Below are positions 25,283 to 33,794 of a stretch of DNA of 64,000 nucleotides, one piece after another. Position 1 is the first letter of the stretch; each line of letters starts with the position of its first letter. Position numbers and translations under genes: made by a program. Source of the DNA: Planococcus salinus (GTDB lineage Bacteria; Bacillota; Bacilli; Bacillales_A; Planococcaceae); the NCBI RefSeq assembly GCF_003719725.1, contig NZ_RIAX01000010.1, positions 1 to 64,000 of the forward strand, written 5' to 3'. The notes below the pieces were generated by a model, which did not search any database, was not told the DNA's origin, and saw nothing but the letters and a program-made list of their open reading frames with translations.

Positions 25283-26026
25283 ATGATTAAGAAAATGAAA
25301 CTGACATTAACGCCTTTCCTTTTATTGTTCATCTTAGGGGCGTGTTCAGATAACGAAGAAGCGACAACGGACGAAGGAACAACCCCGGAAACGGAAGAAG
25401 CGACAGAAGAAACCACAGAAACACCTGAAGAGCCGACATCGCAGCTTGAACTGCCGGCAGAAGACGAAGTAGTCGTTGTGGTAAACGGTGAAGATGTATC
25501 CGGAAAAGTCTATAACAGCGTGGCGCGCCAGCTCGAAACGTCACTTTCGCAGTCGGGAGAAGATGTCACGACTTCAGAAAACGCTGAGTTGATAAAATCA
25601 CAGGCGTTGACAGTAATTGTTGGAAACACGCTGATTGTGCAGGATGCGGCAGAAAAAGGCCACGAGCCTGAAGAAGCCGCCGTGGACGAGCAAGTGGAAG
25701 CATTAAAAGGGCAATTTGAAACCGAGGAAGAATTGGATGAAGCGTTGGCAAGAACCGGTTTCACCATGGATGACATCAGAAAGCAGCTTCGCGAACAGAT
25801 GATGTATGACAGCTATGTAGCGGAAGAAGTGGAAACAGGAGAAGTAACTGACGAGGAAGTGCAGGAAGCGTATGACAGTTTTGCGGCAGCTTCCGAAGAA
25901 GCACCTTCTTTTGAGGAAATGGAGCCGACCATCCGCCAGTCATTGCAGGAGCAGAAACAACAAGAAGCAGTGATGGTGCGCATCGAAGAACTACGTGAAT
26001 CCGCTGATGTTGAAGAAAAAATCTGA
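25283..26026 (+). CDS. SurA N-terminal domain lipoprotein (PrsA/chaperone-like)
   Basis: A 247-residue lipoprotein: signal MIKKMKLTLTPFLLLFILGAC with lipobox LGAC. A low-complexity T/E-rich linker (about 25-58) is followed by a SurA_N-like helical domain: VVVNGEDVSGKVYNSVARQLE, QALTVIVGNTLIVQDAAEKG, FTMDDIRKQLREQMMYDSYV. No PPIase (rotamase) domain follows, so it would act as a chaperone or be inactive as an isomerase. ATG 25283 has AGAGGAG upstream. Extracytoplasmic, single gene. Confidence 0.82.
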   Translation: MIKKMKLTLTPFLLLFILGACSDNEEATTDEGTTPETEEATEETTETPEEPTSQLELPAEDEVVVVVNGEDVSGKVYNSVARQLETSLSQSGEDVTTSENAELIKSQALTVIVGNTLIVQDAAEKGHEPEEAAVDEQVEALKGQFETEEELDEALARTGFTMDDIRKQLREQMMYDSYVAEEVETGEVTDEEVQEAYDSFAAASEEAPSFEEMEPTIRQSLQEQKQQEAVMVRIEELRESADVEEKI

Positions 26027-26034
26027 TGACAAAT

Positions 26035-26071
26035 AAAGCATCCCCGCCATTTTCTGGTGGGGATGCTTTTT
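26035..26071. terminator. Bidirectional terminator
   Basis: AAAGCATCCCCGCC pairs with GGTGGGGATGCTTT (one G-T pair), with A and T runs. Confidence 0.88.
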
Positions 26072-26354
26072 AGTTTCCTGCTTTTTCTTTGCAAAAAGCC
26101 AGCACTTCTTCCTCTTCCTCTTCTTCCAGTCCAAACTCAAGAACATCCCTTGATTGCTTGTCAATGATGCTGTAGCTGGCAAGACGAGCCCCGTTTTCGT
26201 CAACCGCTAAAATAACGCGCACTTCAAGACCCGTAGCCGTGTACAATTCATCATCTTCATCCACTTCAATATCCAAAAGAAATTCGTAGCGGTCACCGAT
26301 CATAATCCCAGTAGGATCATTTATTTTGTGCATGCTGTAATTTGTAATGTCCAT
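26070..26354 (-). CDS. Small acidic protein, DUF6509-like
   Basis: A 94-residue soluble protein starting MDITNYSMHKINDPTG, with IMIGDRYEFLLDIEVDEDDELY and a C-terminal run of glutamates (residues 76-83). It looks like the DUF6509 family of Bacillales as I remember it; function unknown. ATG 26354 has GGAGGTGTAACG upstream. Single gene. Confidence 0.7.
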   Translation of the reverse strand: MDITNYSMHKINDPTGIMIGDRYEFLLDIEVDEDDELYTATGLEVRVILAVDENGARLASYSIIDKQSRDVLEFGLEEEEEEEVLAFCKEKAGN

Positions 26355-26457
26355 CGTTACACCTCCATCTCTCCATTCTATCCTGTCTTCCCCGATTTTG
26401 ATAGCCAGAGCGGGAAATAATAATCTCTTCAGTTGGCAATGGGAAATTTCCCGGCAT

Positions 26458-26484
26458 GTTTATCTGCCCCCTGTTTCCGGGAAC
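26458..26484 (+). promoter_or_regulatory. Possible sigma-B promoter of the YhfK-like gene
   Basis: GTTTAT (26458-26463), 15-base spacer, GGGAAC (26479-26484), near the general-stress consensus GTTTAA-N12-15-GGGTAT. Two to three mismatches, so tentative. Confidence 0.35.
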
Positions 26485-26520
26485 ACTGTATAGATGAACT
26501 ATTAAAGGAGTGGAAAACAA

Positions 26521-27168
26521 ATGAATGTATTAGTAATCGGAGCAAACGGACAAGTGGGCCAAAAAGTGGTCAAAGAACTCGCTGACTCCTCACATAATGC
26601 AATCGCCATGGTACGCAAAGAAGAACAAGTGGACAAGTTGAAAGAACTTGGAGCCGACAAGGTGGTGCTTGGTGACCTGGAAAATGACTTCAGCGATGCC
26701 TTCGAAGGCGCCGAGGCCGTTATTTTCGCTGCCGGTTCCGGAGGTTCAACCGGTGCCGACAAGACGATGACCATTGATTTATGGGGAGCTGTGAAAGCAG
26801 CAAAGCTGGCAGAGGAAAAAGGCGTGAAACGTTTTGTTCAGCTAAGTTCGATGGGAACCCCTACTCCCGACGCAGCGGACGACAGTTTCAAGCCTTACCT
26901 GGTCGCCAAGCGTGTAGCGGATGACATGCTGCAATCGACAAATCTGGACTACACCATTGTCCGGCCGGGTGCTCTGACCGACGAAGAGAAAACCGGCAAA
27001 GTCGAAGTTTCTGCAGAAGGATTTTCTTCGATGGAAGGCCGTTCCATCCCAAGAGCTGATGTCGCACATGTGCTGGTGGGTGTTCTGGAACGCCCGAACA
27101 CTACCCATAAGGTATTTGAATTGCTGCAAGGCGATCATTCCTGTGACGAAGCGTTAAGCTCTTTGTAA
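26521..27168 (+). CDS. NAD(P)-binding atypical SDR (YhfK/YwnB-like)
   Basis: A 215-residue Rossmann-fold protein: VLVIGANGQVGQKVVKEL at residues 3-20 is the dinucleotide-binding loop, VIFAAGSGGSTGADKT and RFVQLSSMGTPTP are typical of the NAD(P)H-binding NmrA-like group. Bacillus homologues are general-stress proteins of unknown substrate. ATG 26521 has AAAGGAGTGG upstream. The gene may have a stress (sigma-B) promoter. A terminator follows at 27181. Confidence 0.85.
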   Translation: MNVLVIGANGQVGQKVVKELADSSHNAIAMVRKEEQVDKLKELGADKVVLGDLENDFSDAFEGAEAVIFAAGSGGSTGADKTMTIDLWGAVKAAKLAEEKGVKRFVQLSSMGTPTPDAADDSFKPYLVAKRVADDMLQSTNLDYTIVRPGALTDEEKTGKVEVSAEGFSSMEGRSIPRADVAHVLVGVLERPNTTHKVFELLQGDHSCDEALSSL

Positions 27169-27180
27169 CAACAGTGAAGA

Positions 27181-27209
27181 AAAGGCGAATAGATTTTCGC
27201 CTTCTTTTG
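27181..27209 (+). terminator. Terminator of the YhfK-like gene
   Basis: AAGGCGAA pairs with TTCGCCTT, followed by a T-rich tail. Confidence 0.7.
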
Positions 27210-27248
27210 TGTTACGATAGCCATACGATAATAGAGGACGTGATAACT

Positions 27249-27626
27249 ATGATTAATATTCAACCCCCTAAGGCAGATGTGACAATCACACAGCGCAAAC
27301 AGGATACCACTGGAGACGAGCCAGTGATCAAACCACTGTACGGTTTCATCGACCTGCATGAAATCCCGCGTGATAAAGGCGGCATCATTCAATTTTTCAA
27401 CCACAGCGGCGAATTGCTGTTTGTCGGGAAAGCCCGCAAACTGCGCCAGCGTGTAAAAAAACATTTTGAGGACAATGTTTCGCCTTTGAAAAACCATCGC
27501 GAAGAAGTTCACCGCATTACGGTCTCCATTGTGGATGACCCAATGGAACGTGAAATCTATGAAACGTATTTGATCAATACGCAAAAAGCGAAATACAATG
27601 TAGACAAAGTCTTTTACAAAGACTGA
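27249..27626 (+). CDS. GIY-YIG domain nuclease-like protein (UvrC N-terminal type)
   Basis: A 125-residue stand-alone GIY-YIG-like domain. The usual GIY is replaced by YGFIDLHEIP (about 32-41), the YIG strand by GIIQFFN or LLFVGKARKLRQRVKKHF (catalytic arginine region, about 58-75), with the glutamate in MEREIYETYLI and final asparagine in KAKYNVDKVF. Such proteins are annotated as nucleotide-excision-repair endonucleases; whether the variant active site works is uncertain. ATG 27249 has GAGG upstream; an earlier ATG adds unrelated sequence. Confidence 0.75.
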   Translation: MINIQPPKADVTITQRKQDTTGDEPVIKPLYGFIDLHEIPRDKGGIIQFFNHSGELLFVGKARKLRQRVKKHFEDNVSPLKNHREEVHRITVSIVDDPMEREIYETYLINTQKAKYNVDKVFYKD

Positions 27627-27632
27627 GCGATA

Positions 27633-27662
27633 ACGGATGCCTAAATGGCGTCCGTTTTTTTG
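27633..27662 (+). terminator. Terminator of the GIY-YIG gene
   Basis: ACGGATGCC pairs with GGCGTCCGT around TAAAT, followed by a T run. Confidence 0.8.
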
Positions 27663-27785
27663 TCCCGGAAAATGGCTCACGCAAGCTGCGGACAGCCACT
27701 TGCAGCATCACGGCTGTCAGGTTTTGAAATGGCTGGAAACAGGAATAACATTAAGAAACAACGATTCAACACTGGAGGAAATGTT

Positions 27786-28664
27786 ATGTCGTCATCTGCG
27801 AGAGAAACACCGTCTGCCAGCTGCTACAGTGAATATGACACGCTTCATTGCGTACTTTTATGCCCGCCGACTTTCATGGAAATAAAAGACGTCATCAATG
27901 CCGTCCAAAAGCGCTACAAAGATGAAAATATCGACAGCCAAAAAGCATTCCGGCAACATGAAGAGTTTGTCCGTGCATTAAGCGAGCAAGGTGTCGAAAC
28001 AGAGGTCCTGGAGCCTTCCAAGCAATTTCCTGAACAGGTCTTTACAAGAGATATCGGTTTTACCGTCGGAAGAACCGTCTTTGTTGGCGAAATGGCTTCC
28101 GATGTCCGACAGGGAGAGGAAGCCGTTCTCCAAAACTGGCTGAATGAAAGACAATTGGATTTCGACCAACTCACAGACCACCACATAGAAGGTGGGGATG
28201 TCCTGTTGGACCGGAACACGGTCTTTGTGGGCGTCAGCAGCCGCACTTCGGGAGATGCAGTGGAGAAATTGAAGAAGAAACTGCCCGAATTTCAAGTGGT
28301 CCCTGTTTCATTTGATGAAAAATACTTGCATTTGGATTGTGTGTTTAACATTCTTTCTCCCACTGAAGCGCTTATTTTCAGGGATGCATTGTCCGAAGAA
28401 ACGATTCAAATGCTGGAAGAACGATACACCCTCATCGATGTGAATCCGAAAGAGCAATTTCAACTCGGAACAAACGTCCTGTCCATCGGTGGACGTCGCG
28501 TCTTCACACAGCCGCAGAACAAAGAAGTGAATCGGCAGTTGAAAGCGCACGGCTTTCAATTGATCGAAGTGGATTTTTCCGAAATCATCAAATCCGGCGG
28601 CGCCTTCCGCTGCTGCACATTACCTTTGATCAGAGCAGAAAACGAAGAAAAAAGCACAAGCTGA
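27786..28664 (+). CDS. Dimethylarginine dimethylaminohydrolase-like amidinotransferase-fold hydrolase
   Basis: A 292-residue protein of the guanidino-modifying (arginine deiminase/DDAH) superfamily. Catalytic groups are visible as E135-G-G-D138 (HHIEGGDVLL), H182 and D184 (YLHLDCVF) and a cysteine pair near the end (C276/C277 in GGAFRCCTLP), consistent with hydrolysis of arginine or methylarginine to citrulline. ATG 27786 follows ACTGGAGGAAATG; the longer upstream frame overlaps a terminator. The stop lies inside the terminator hairpin flanking repeat element B. Confidence 0.87.
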   Translation: MSSSARETPSASCYSEYDTLHCVLLCPPTFMEIKDVINAVQKRYKDENIDSQKAFRQHEEFVRALSEQGVETEVLEPSKQFPEQVFTRDIGFTVGRTVFVGEMASDVRQGEEAVLQNWLNERQLDFDQLTDHHIEGGDVLLDRNTVFVGVSSRTSGDAVEKLKKKLPEFQVVPVSFDEKYLHLDCVFNILSPTEALIFRDALSEETIQMLEERYTLIDVNPKEQFQLGTNVLSIGGRRVFTQPQNKEVNRQLKAHGFQLIEVDFSEIIKSGGAFRCCTLPLIRAENEEKSTS

Positions 28665-28680
28665 CCATGGCTTGTGCTTT
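28651..28680. terminator. Terminator and left 30-bp flank of repeat element B
   Basis: AAAGCACAAGC pairs with GCTTGTGCTTT. The same 30 bp recur at 29060-29089 with 27 of 30 identical; differences are in the loop region. Confidence 0.85.
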
Positions 28681-29059
28681 CAGGCTGTCGAGAAACTTTC
28701 ATCGAGCTTTTCCATTTCGCTCCAGGCGGACGCTTTCCGTGGACATGGCTTCAGTCTCCTCGTCGCTGAAAAGAATGGTGCTCCTGCATCGCTGCGCTAG
28801 CTTCGTCGCTTTTCGCTTCATTCAATTACCACTTATTGATTGTGTGATAGCTAACACAAGAAAACTTAACGCATTATTAGTTTTCTCGTTTTACGAAATT
28901 TTGCTAAAGATATGGAGCAAAACAGCGGAGACTCCAGCGGGATAGCGAAGTGCTGAAATCCACTCGGGCGTCTAGCCCGAGTTAGTTCAGCGCAAGCCCG
29001 CAGGAAAGCGGAGCTGTTTTGCGGAATATCGAGTTGCTGGACCGTTTCTCAACAAGTTG
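28681..29059. repeat. Dispersed repeat element B (MITE-like, 379 bp)
   Basis: Inverted ends: CAGGCTGTCGAGAAAC at the left and, reading inward from the right, CAACTTGTTGAGAAAC (12 of 16 match). Module L (about 28705-28793) and module R (about 28912-29033) are close copies of those in element A; the middle differs. R contains 10-bp perfect outer arms GCAAAACAGC/GCTGTTTTGC and three inner stems. It sits between convergent genes (DDAH-like and trpG). Similar intergenic DNA occurs in Bacillaceae as far as I recall; not checked. Confidence 0.75.
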
Positions 29060-29089
29060 AAAGCACAAGATGACCACAGCTTGTGCTTT
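29060..29089. terminator. Terminator and right 30-bp flank of repeat element B
   Basis: AAAGCACAAG pairs with CTTGTGCTTT; terminates trpG on the minus strand. Confidence 0.85.
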
Positions 29090-29105
29090 ACTATTTACTT
29101 GAAAA

Positions 29106-29696
29106 TTATTTTACGGTTGCTTTTTTGCCCACCTCTGAAAGAAAAGTCTCCATCAACTTCACTCCATCTGGTGTGCCGATCGACTCAGGATGGAACTGCA
29201 GACCGTATACGGGATATTCACGGTGCTTGACTGCCATAATGGTCCGGTCGTCCATCGCAGTGGCATGTACATCCAGGCAAAGCGGCAGCGACTCTTTCTC
29301 CAACACGAGAGAATGATAGCGCATCACGGACAACGGCTGCGGCATGTATGAAAAAAGCCCCCGGCTCTGATGTTTGATGGGTGAAACTTTGCCGTGGCGA
29401 ATGATCGGCGCTTCAACCACACGGCCACCAAATGCAGCACCTAAAAGCTGTTGCCCCAAACAAATGCCCAGAATCGGAATCGAATCATATACCGAGCGAA
29501 CCAGCTCGACTGATTCAGGAATAGCATCCGGATGGCCAGGCCCTGGCGACAAAATAATGGCTTCCGGCCGTTTCGCAATAATTTCATCGACCGTCAAGAC
29601 ACCATAGCGAACGACTTCCACTTCATGTCCCAACTCAGCCACCGCCTGGTAGATGTTATATGTGAACGAATCATAATGGTCAATGAGTAAAATCAT
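29106..29696 (-). CDS. trpG: Anthranilate synthase component II (glutamine amidotransferase)
   Basis: The 196-residue class I glutamine amidotransferase supplies ammonia to TrpE. Nucleophile C79 in LGICLGQQLLG, with H and E in QFHPES near the end. The N terminus MILLIDHYDSFTYNI is typical of TrpG/PabA, which cannot be told apart by sequence; the same protein may also serve PabB. ATG overlaps the trpE stop by 4 bases (29693-29696). Tryptophan T-box control of the operon supports a primary role in tryptophan synthesis. Confidence 0.92.
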   Translation of the reverse strand: MILLIDHYDSFTYNIYQAVAELGHEVEVVRYGVLTVDEIIAKRPEAIILSPGPGHPDAIPESVELVRSVYDSIPILGICLGQQLLGAAFGGRVVEAPIIRHGKVSPIKHQSRGLFSYMPQPLSVMRYHSLVLEKESLPLCLDVHATAMDDRTIMAVKHREYPVYGLQFHPESIGTPDGVKLMETFLSEVGKKATVK

Positions 29697-31033
29697 CCGA
29701 ACACCTCCGTTAATGAACGAGCTTTATGGAGTGTTTCTTCGTATTCAGCCTGCGGATCGGAATCGAAGACAATTCCCGCTCCGGCCTGGACGTGAACAGA
29801 TTGATCTTTGACGACAAAAGTCCGGATAGCCAGAGCCACGTCCAGGTTGCCGTTAAAGCCAAAATAGCCAATGGCGCCGCCATAGACGCCGCGTCGGTCT
29901 TCTTCAAACTGCTGGATCAATTGCATGGCACGGACTTTTGGAGCCCCCGACACTGTCCCGGCTGGAAGACATGACACCAAGGCATCAAGTGGGTGCATTT
30001 TGCCGTTCAATTCCCCTGTCACTTCCGAGACGAGATGCATGACATGCTGGTACTTCTCAATCACCATGTATTTGGGAATGGCAACCGACCCGATTTCTGC
30101 TACACGTCCCACATCATTGCGACTCAAGTCGACCAGCATCTGATGTTCAGCCCGTTCTTTCTCGTCACCTGCCAATTCCGAAGCCAACGCCTGATCTTCC
30201 GCCTCTGTTTTTCCTCGCTTGCGTGTTCCGGCAATCGGATTGGTGATCATATGCCCGTCGCGGATGGTCAACAAACTTTCCGGTGACGCCCCGACTACCG
30301 CATACTCGTCAAAGTCGATGTAAAACTGGTAAGGGGAAGGGTTTTGTTTGCGTAATTTCCGGTACAAAGTAAAAGCATCGCCTTGGTAGGAAGCCGAAAG
30401 CCGCTGTGACAATACCAATTGAAACACATCGCCTTTCCGAATATGGCCTTTCGCCTTTTCTACCTGGGACCGAAACGCTGCATCGGTCATTTTCGATTCG
30501 AAACGGAGGGCTTTCGGCTCTTCTCCAGATGCTGCCGGTTCCGGCTTCCGAAGTTGCTCTTCCACTTCATCGAGTTTTCCCTCGAATGAAATAATCGTTA
30601 CATCGTTTTTCATATGGTCAAAAACCACAATCGTTTCATATACATGTAAGTGGATATCCGGCATCTGAAGGCTGTCTTTTTTCGGCGCAGCAATCGGCTC
30701 ATATACTTGGATTGCGTCATAACCGACATATCCCAGGGCTCCTCCTGTAAATGGAATGCCTTCCACTGTCGCTTCATGCACGGGCAGCAGCTCCTTGATC
30801 AGGTCCAAGGGCTTGCCGGTATGCTTTACTTCTTTTCCTTCCCTGAAATCCACTTCAGTCAAAGTTTCGCCCAATCCGATAAAAGCTTTTGAAGGGTTGG
30901 CTCCGATAAATGAATAACGGCCGGTAAGAGTGGTTTTCAATGAACTTTCCAGCAAACATTTACGGCTTCCCTGCAACCGGTTAAACACCGCAATCGGCGT
31001 TAATGCATCTCCGTCAATTTTTCGTATCTCCAT
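29693..31033 (-). CDS. trpE: Anthranilate synthase component I
   Basis: A 446-residue chorismate-using enzyme that makes anthranilate with TrpG. LLESS near residues 27-31 is the tryptophan feedback-binding motif. The chorismate-binding core carries PIAGTRKRG, DLSRNDVGRVA, GTVSGAPKVRAMQ, GGAIGYFGFNGNLDVALAIRT in order, and QAGAGIVFDS near the C terminus. ATG 31033 has GAGGAGATGAG upstream. A Trp-specific T-box leader precedes it. Anthranilate synthase is favoured over PabB because of that leader. The other trp genes are not in the window. Confidence 0.93.
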   Translation of the reverse strand: MEIRKIDGDALTPIAVFNRLQGSRKCLLESSLKTTLTGRYSFIGANPSKAFIGLGETLTEVDFREGKEVKHTGKPLDLIKELLPVHEATVEGIPFTGGALGYVGYDAIQVYEPIAAPKKDSLQMPDIHLHVYETIVVFDHMKNDVTIISFEGKLDEVEEQLRKPEPAASGEEPKALRFESKMTDAAFRSQVEKAKGHIRKGDVFQLVLSQRLSASYQGDAFTLYRKLRKQNPSPYQFYIDFDEYAVVGASPESLLTIRDGHMITNPIAGTRKRGKTEAEDQALASELAGDEKERAEHQMLVDLSRNDVGRVAEIGSVAIPKYMVIEKYQHVMHLVSEVTGELNGKMHPLDALVSCLPAGTVSGAPKVRAMQLIQQFEEDRRGVYGGAIGYFGFNGNLDVALAIRTFVVKDQSVHVQAGAGIVFDSDPQAEYEETLHKARSLTEVFG

Positions 31034-31117
31034 CTCTGCTCATCTCCTCTCGATTTTGAAAAGCGCAGGCGATCGTCCAGGCCCGACAACCGCTGACGCT
31101 TGTTCGCACCGCAAAAA

Positions 31118-31436
31118 CAAAAAAGTCCCCTGCAAGGAAGAAATTCCTTGCAGAGGACGGATTGACCGCGGTACCACCTCATGTTAAAGCTTGCACAGCT
31201 TTCCCTTGACTCCCAGTAACGCGGGAGAGACGGATTCCTCTACTCAGATTCAAGGAATCTCTCATAAGCCCATTCACGCATGGTCCCCGCCAGTTTCCAC
31301 CTGCCACTGGCTCTCTTTGAGAGGCTGCTATACGCTACTTTTCTTATTCGACGATTTTCTCTGCTATGCTCAGCTCAACTGTACTTGGGCGATGCCGCTG
31401 CCGGCACCTTCTGCCATTTGCCGTACAAAAAAGGTT
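31118..31436 (-). ncRNA. T-box leader with tryptophan (UGG) specifier upstream of trpEG
   Basis: Reading the minus strand from about 31436: stem I with AGAGAGCC and GGTGGAAACTGG elements (31301-31315 region), the specifier loop GTGAATGGGCTTATGAG with codon UGG at 31272-31270, the conserved antiterminator sequence AGGTGGTACCGCG (about 31180-31167), and a terminator GTCCTCTGCAAGGAA/TTCCTTGCAGGGGAC with a T run (31159-31118). Uncharged tRNA-Trp binding would stabilise the antiterminator and allow trpEG transcription. All T-box landmarks are present in the right order. Confidence 0.95.
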
Positions 31437-31442
31437 GCCATT

Positions 31443-31471
31443 ATCTTATGCAATTTATTCGGATTTGTCAA
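31443..31471 (-). promoter_or_regulatory. trpEG promoter
   Basis: Minus strand TTGACA (31471-31466), 17-base spacer, TAAGAT (31448-31443). Transcription would begin near 31436, at the T-box 5' end. Confidence 0.8.
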
Positions 31472-31574
31472 ACATTTATTAATTGTACCCAGTAATCCAA
31501 TAATTCTGTATTTACTATCAAATTTACTGTATAACTAGTAGTAGGGAGTCAAATTAGAAAAAGAAAGGAAGGAT

Positions 31575-32840
31575 ATGAATATGTTGAAAAAAACTCATTT
31601 TTTACGGGCGGGCCTCTTAGGCATGCTGCTGGTGCTTGCAGGTTGTGCAGGCGAAAGCAATGACAGTGGAAGCAGCGACAATGGCGATTCCACTCAAATC
31701 AGCTTTATCCACTGGCGGGGCGAAGACAAAGATGTCTTTGATGAAATCATTGCGCAATTTGAAGAAGAAAATCCTGACATCACCGTCGAAATGACCATCT
31801 ATCCTTCTGAGCAATACCAGGCAACCGGACAGCGGATGCTGCAGGATGGATCAACCGGGGATGTTTTCACTTCTTTTCCCGGCGCTCAATTTGAAGCCAT
31901 CCACAGCGCAGGGTTCTTTGAGGATCTGACGGATGAAGAATTCGTCTCCAATTTTGATGAAGGTTCCATAACGGTTGGCCAAAAAGACGGTCAGCAATTC
32001 GCACTTCCTTACCAACTCGTTTTTAATATGCCGGTTTACAATAAAGGCATGTTTGATGAACTCGGATTGGAAGTTCCAAAAAGCTGGACTGAATTTCAGG
32101 AAATGTCCGATACCTTGCTTGAAAATGGCATAACTCCCATCGCTTTTCCGGGGGCTGATATCGGTCCGAACCAATTCATGAACAGCATGATGATGAACAA
32201 CGCACCTGATGAAGATGTATTTGAGAAACTGCAGAACGGTGAAGAATCACTGACCAACGAGTGGTGGGTCAAGACATTGGAAGATTTCCAATTGCTTGAA
32301 GAAAGAGGCTATATTCAGGCTGATGCACTGGGAACAAACCAGGACTCTGCCATGGCAATGGTAGCAAACGAGGAAGCAGCCATGCTCGCAACAGGCTCTT
32401 ATCATATGGCATCACTTTTGGAATTGAACCCGGATTTGCAGCTTGATTTACTGGCTCCGATTACAGTTCCAGAAGAAGAGGCACAATACGAGGGCATCCA
32501 TACAGCCACTTTCATGCTGGCTGTCAACAGCAATTCAGAGAAAAAAGAAGAAGCCAAAATGTTCATCGATTACCTCAGCCAGCCTGAAGTGGCTTCCAAA
32601 TACGCCAATGAAACCGGGCAGCACTTAACGGTTAATGGAGTTGAGTACGAATCGGAAGCACTTCAGAATACGTCTTACTGGATCGACGAAAGAAATACCC
32701 GGTTCCAGCCTAGATTCCTGATTACCAATGCGCAAATAGAAGCAGCTGTTCTCAGCTCCATTGAAAACGTATTGGGCGGAGAAGATCCGATGGCAGCTGC
32801 AGAACAAGCTCAACAAATTGTAGAAGAAAACAGGGAATGA
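31575..32840 (+). CDS. Sugar ABC transporter substrate-binding lipoprotein (CUT1)
   Basis: A 421-residue family 1 solute-binding protein anchored by the lipobox LAGC (LLGMLLVLAGCAG). It begins the mature part with an S/D/N-rich linker, then SFIHWRGEDKDVFDEIIAQFEEENPDI, typical of MsmE/MalE-like oligosaccharide binders. Two starts two codons apart are possible; AAGGAAGG fits the second (31581) slightly better. First gene of a three-gene operon with both permeases. The sugar cannot be told from sequence. Confidence 0.9.
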   Translation: MNMLKKTHFLRAGLLGMLLVLAGCAGESNDSGSSDNGDSTQISFIHWRGEDKDVFDEIIAQFEEENPDITVEMTIYPSEQYQATGQRMLQDGSTGDVFTSFPGAQFEAIHSAGFFEDLTDEEFVSNFDEGSITVGQKDGQQFALPYQLVFNMPVYNKGMFDELGLEVPKSWTEFQEMSDTLLENGITPIAFPGADIGPNQFMNSMMMNNAPDEDVFEKLQNGEESLTNEWWVKTLEDFQLLEERGYIQADALGTNQDSAMAMVANEEAAMLATGSYHMASLLELNPDLQLDLLAPITVPEEEAQYEGIHTATFMLAVNSNSEKKEEAKMFIDYLSQPEVASKYANETGQHLTVNGVEYESEALQNTSYWIDERNTRFQPRFLITNAQIEAAVLSSIENVLGGEDPMAAAEQAQQIVEENRE

Positions 32841-32844
32841 TGTT

Positions 32845-33720
32845 ATGAAAGCTTCAAAAACGATTTATTTATTTTTTATACCGGGTTTCATTTTATACGC
32901 GATTTTCTTTCTGGTTCCCACCGTCAGTGCTTTGTTTTATTCCTTTACCGATTGGGATGGGTTGAGCGCTTCGTTTCAATTTGTCGGGTTCGACAACTAC
33001 AGCCGGGCCTTTACCGGAGATTCGATATTTCGGAAGACAGTCGGAAACAATTTAAAGTTTATGCTGGTCGTAGTGATTTTACAGACCCTGTTGGCACTGG
33101 CATTCGCTTTGATTGTAATTAAAAATACCAAAACCAATGTATTATTGCGCGCCTTGTATTTTTTTCCGACCATTCTTTCGTCTGTATCGGTCGCTTTTAT
33201 CTGGACATTCATTTACGACCCGTCACTCGGTATCTTAAATCAGGTGCTTCAATTGGTGGGACTGGATTTTCTGACACAAAACTGGATCGGAAACGCGGAT
33301 ATTGCCATCTACTCCCTGGCCATCACGCAGGTTTGGTTCCATGCCGGACAGATGCTCATCATTTTTGTGGCAGGACTTCAGGCGATCCCGAAAGAACTTT
33401 ACGAAGTGGCTGAAATCGAAGGGGCCAATAAATGGCAGGCTTTTCGCCGTGTAACGTGGCCATTGCTTGCCCCTTCCGCCACTATTGTTGTCGCCTACAC
33501 GACCATTCAATCGTTCAAAGCGTTCGATCTGGTCTTTGCCATGACGGGCGGCGGACCCAATAATTCAACAGAGATCATTGCCACTTATATTTTTGATATC
33601 GCATTCAGAAGCTATCAATTTGGCTATGCCAGTTCCATTTCCGTCATTTTTATGGTCATCATCGCGATTATTACGTATCTGCAATTCAAAGCATTGCGGT
33701 CAGACCGGATTTCTTATTGA
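32845..33720 (+). CDS. Sugar ABC transporter permease (MalF type)
   Basis: A 291-residue CUT1 permease with six membrane segments. The EAA loop is ELYEVAEIEGANKWQAFRRVTWPLL (seen from about residue 190), which contacts the ATPase. It starts 4 bases after the binding-protein stop, so translation is coupled. Forms a heterodimer with the next permease. Confidence 0.92.
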   Translation: MKASKTIYLFFIPGFILYAIFFLVPTVSALFYSFTDWDGLSASFQFVGFDNYSRAFTGDSIFRKTVGNNLKFMLVVVILQTLLALAFALIVIKNTKTNVLLRALYFFPTILSSVSVAFIWTFIYDPSLGILNQVLQLVGLDFLTQNWIGNADIAIYSLAITQVWFHAGQMLIIFVAGLQAIPKELYEVAEIEGANKWQAFRRVTWPLLAPSATIVVAYTTIQSFKAFDLVFAMTGGGPNNSTEIIATYIFDIAFRSYQFGYASSISVIFMVIIAIITYLQFKALRSDRISY

Positions 33721-33794
33721 CAGACAGAAACTTCACTCAGTGGGTTCTTCCTCCCCACTGACGGTAATCATGGAATAACTAAGGAGGGAAAAGG

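Noticed and set aside
26458..26484. A firm sigma-B promoter before the YhfK-like gene
   Set aside because: Kept only as a low-confidence feature because the -10 GGGAAC is off consensus and the spacer is at the upper limit.
27645..27785. A longer start for the DDAH-like gene
   Set aside because: The extra 47 residues overlap a terminator hairpin and a strong ribosome site stands before ATG 27786.
29106..31033. Assignment of the pair as pabB-pabA (folate)
   Set aside because: The tryptophan-specific T-box and the LLESS motif in the large subunit favour anthranilate synthase.
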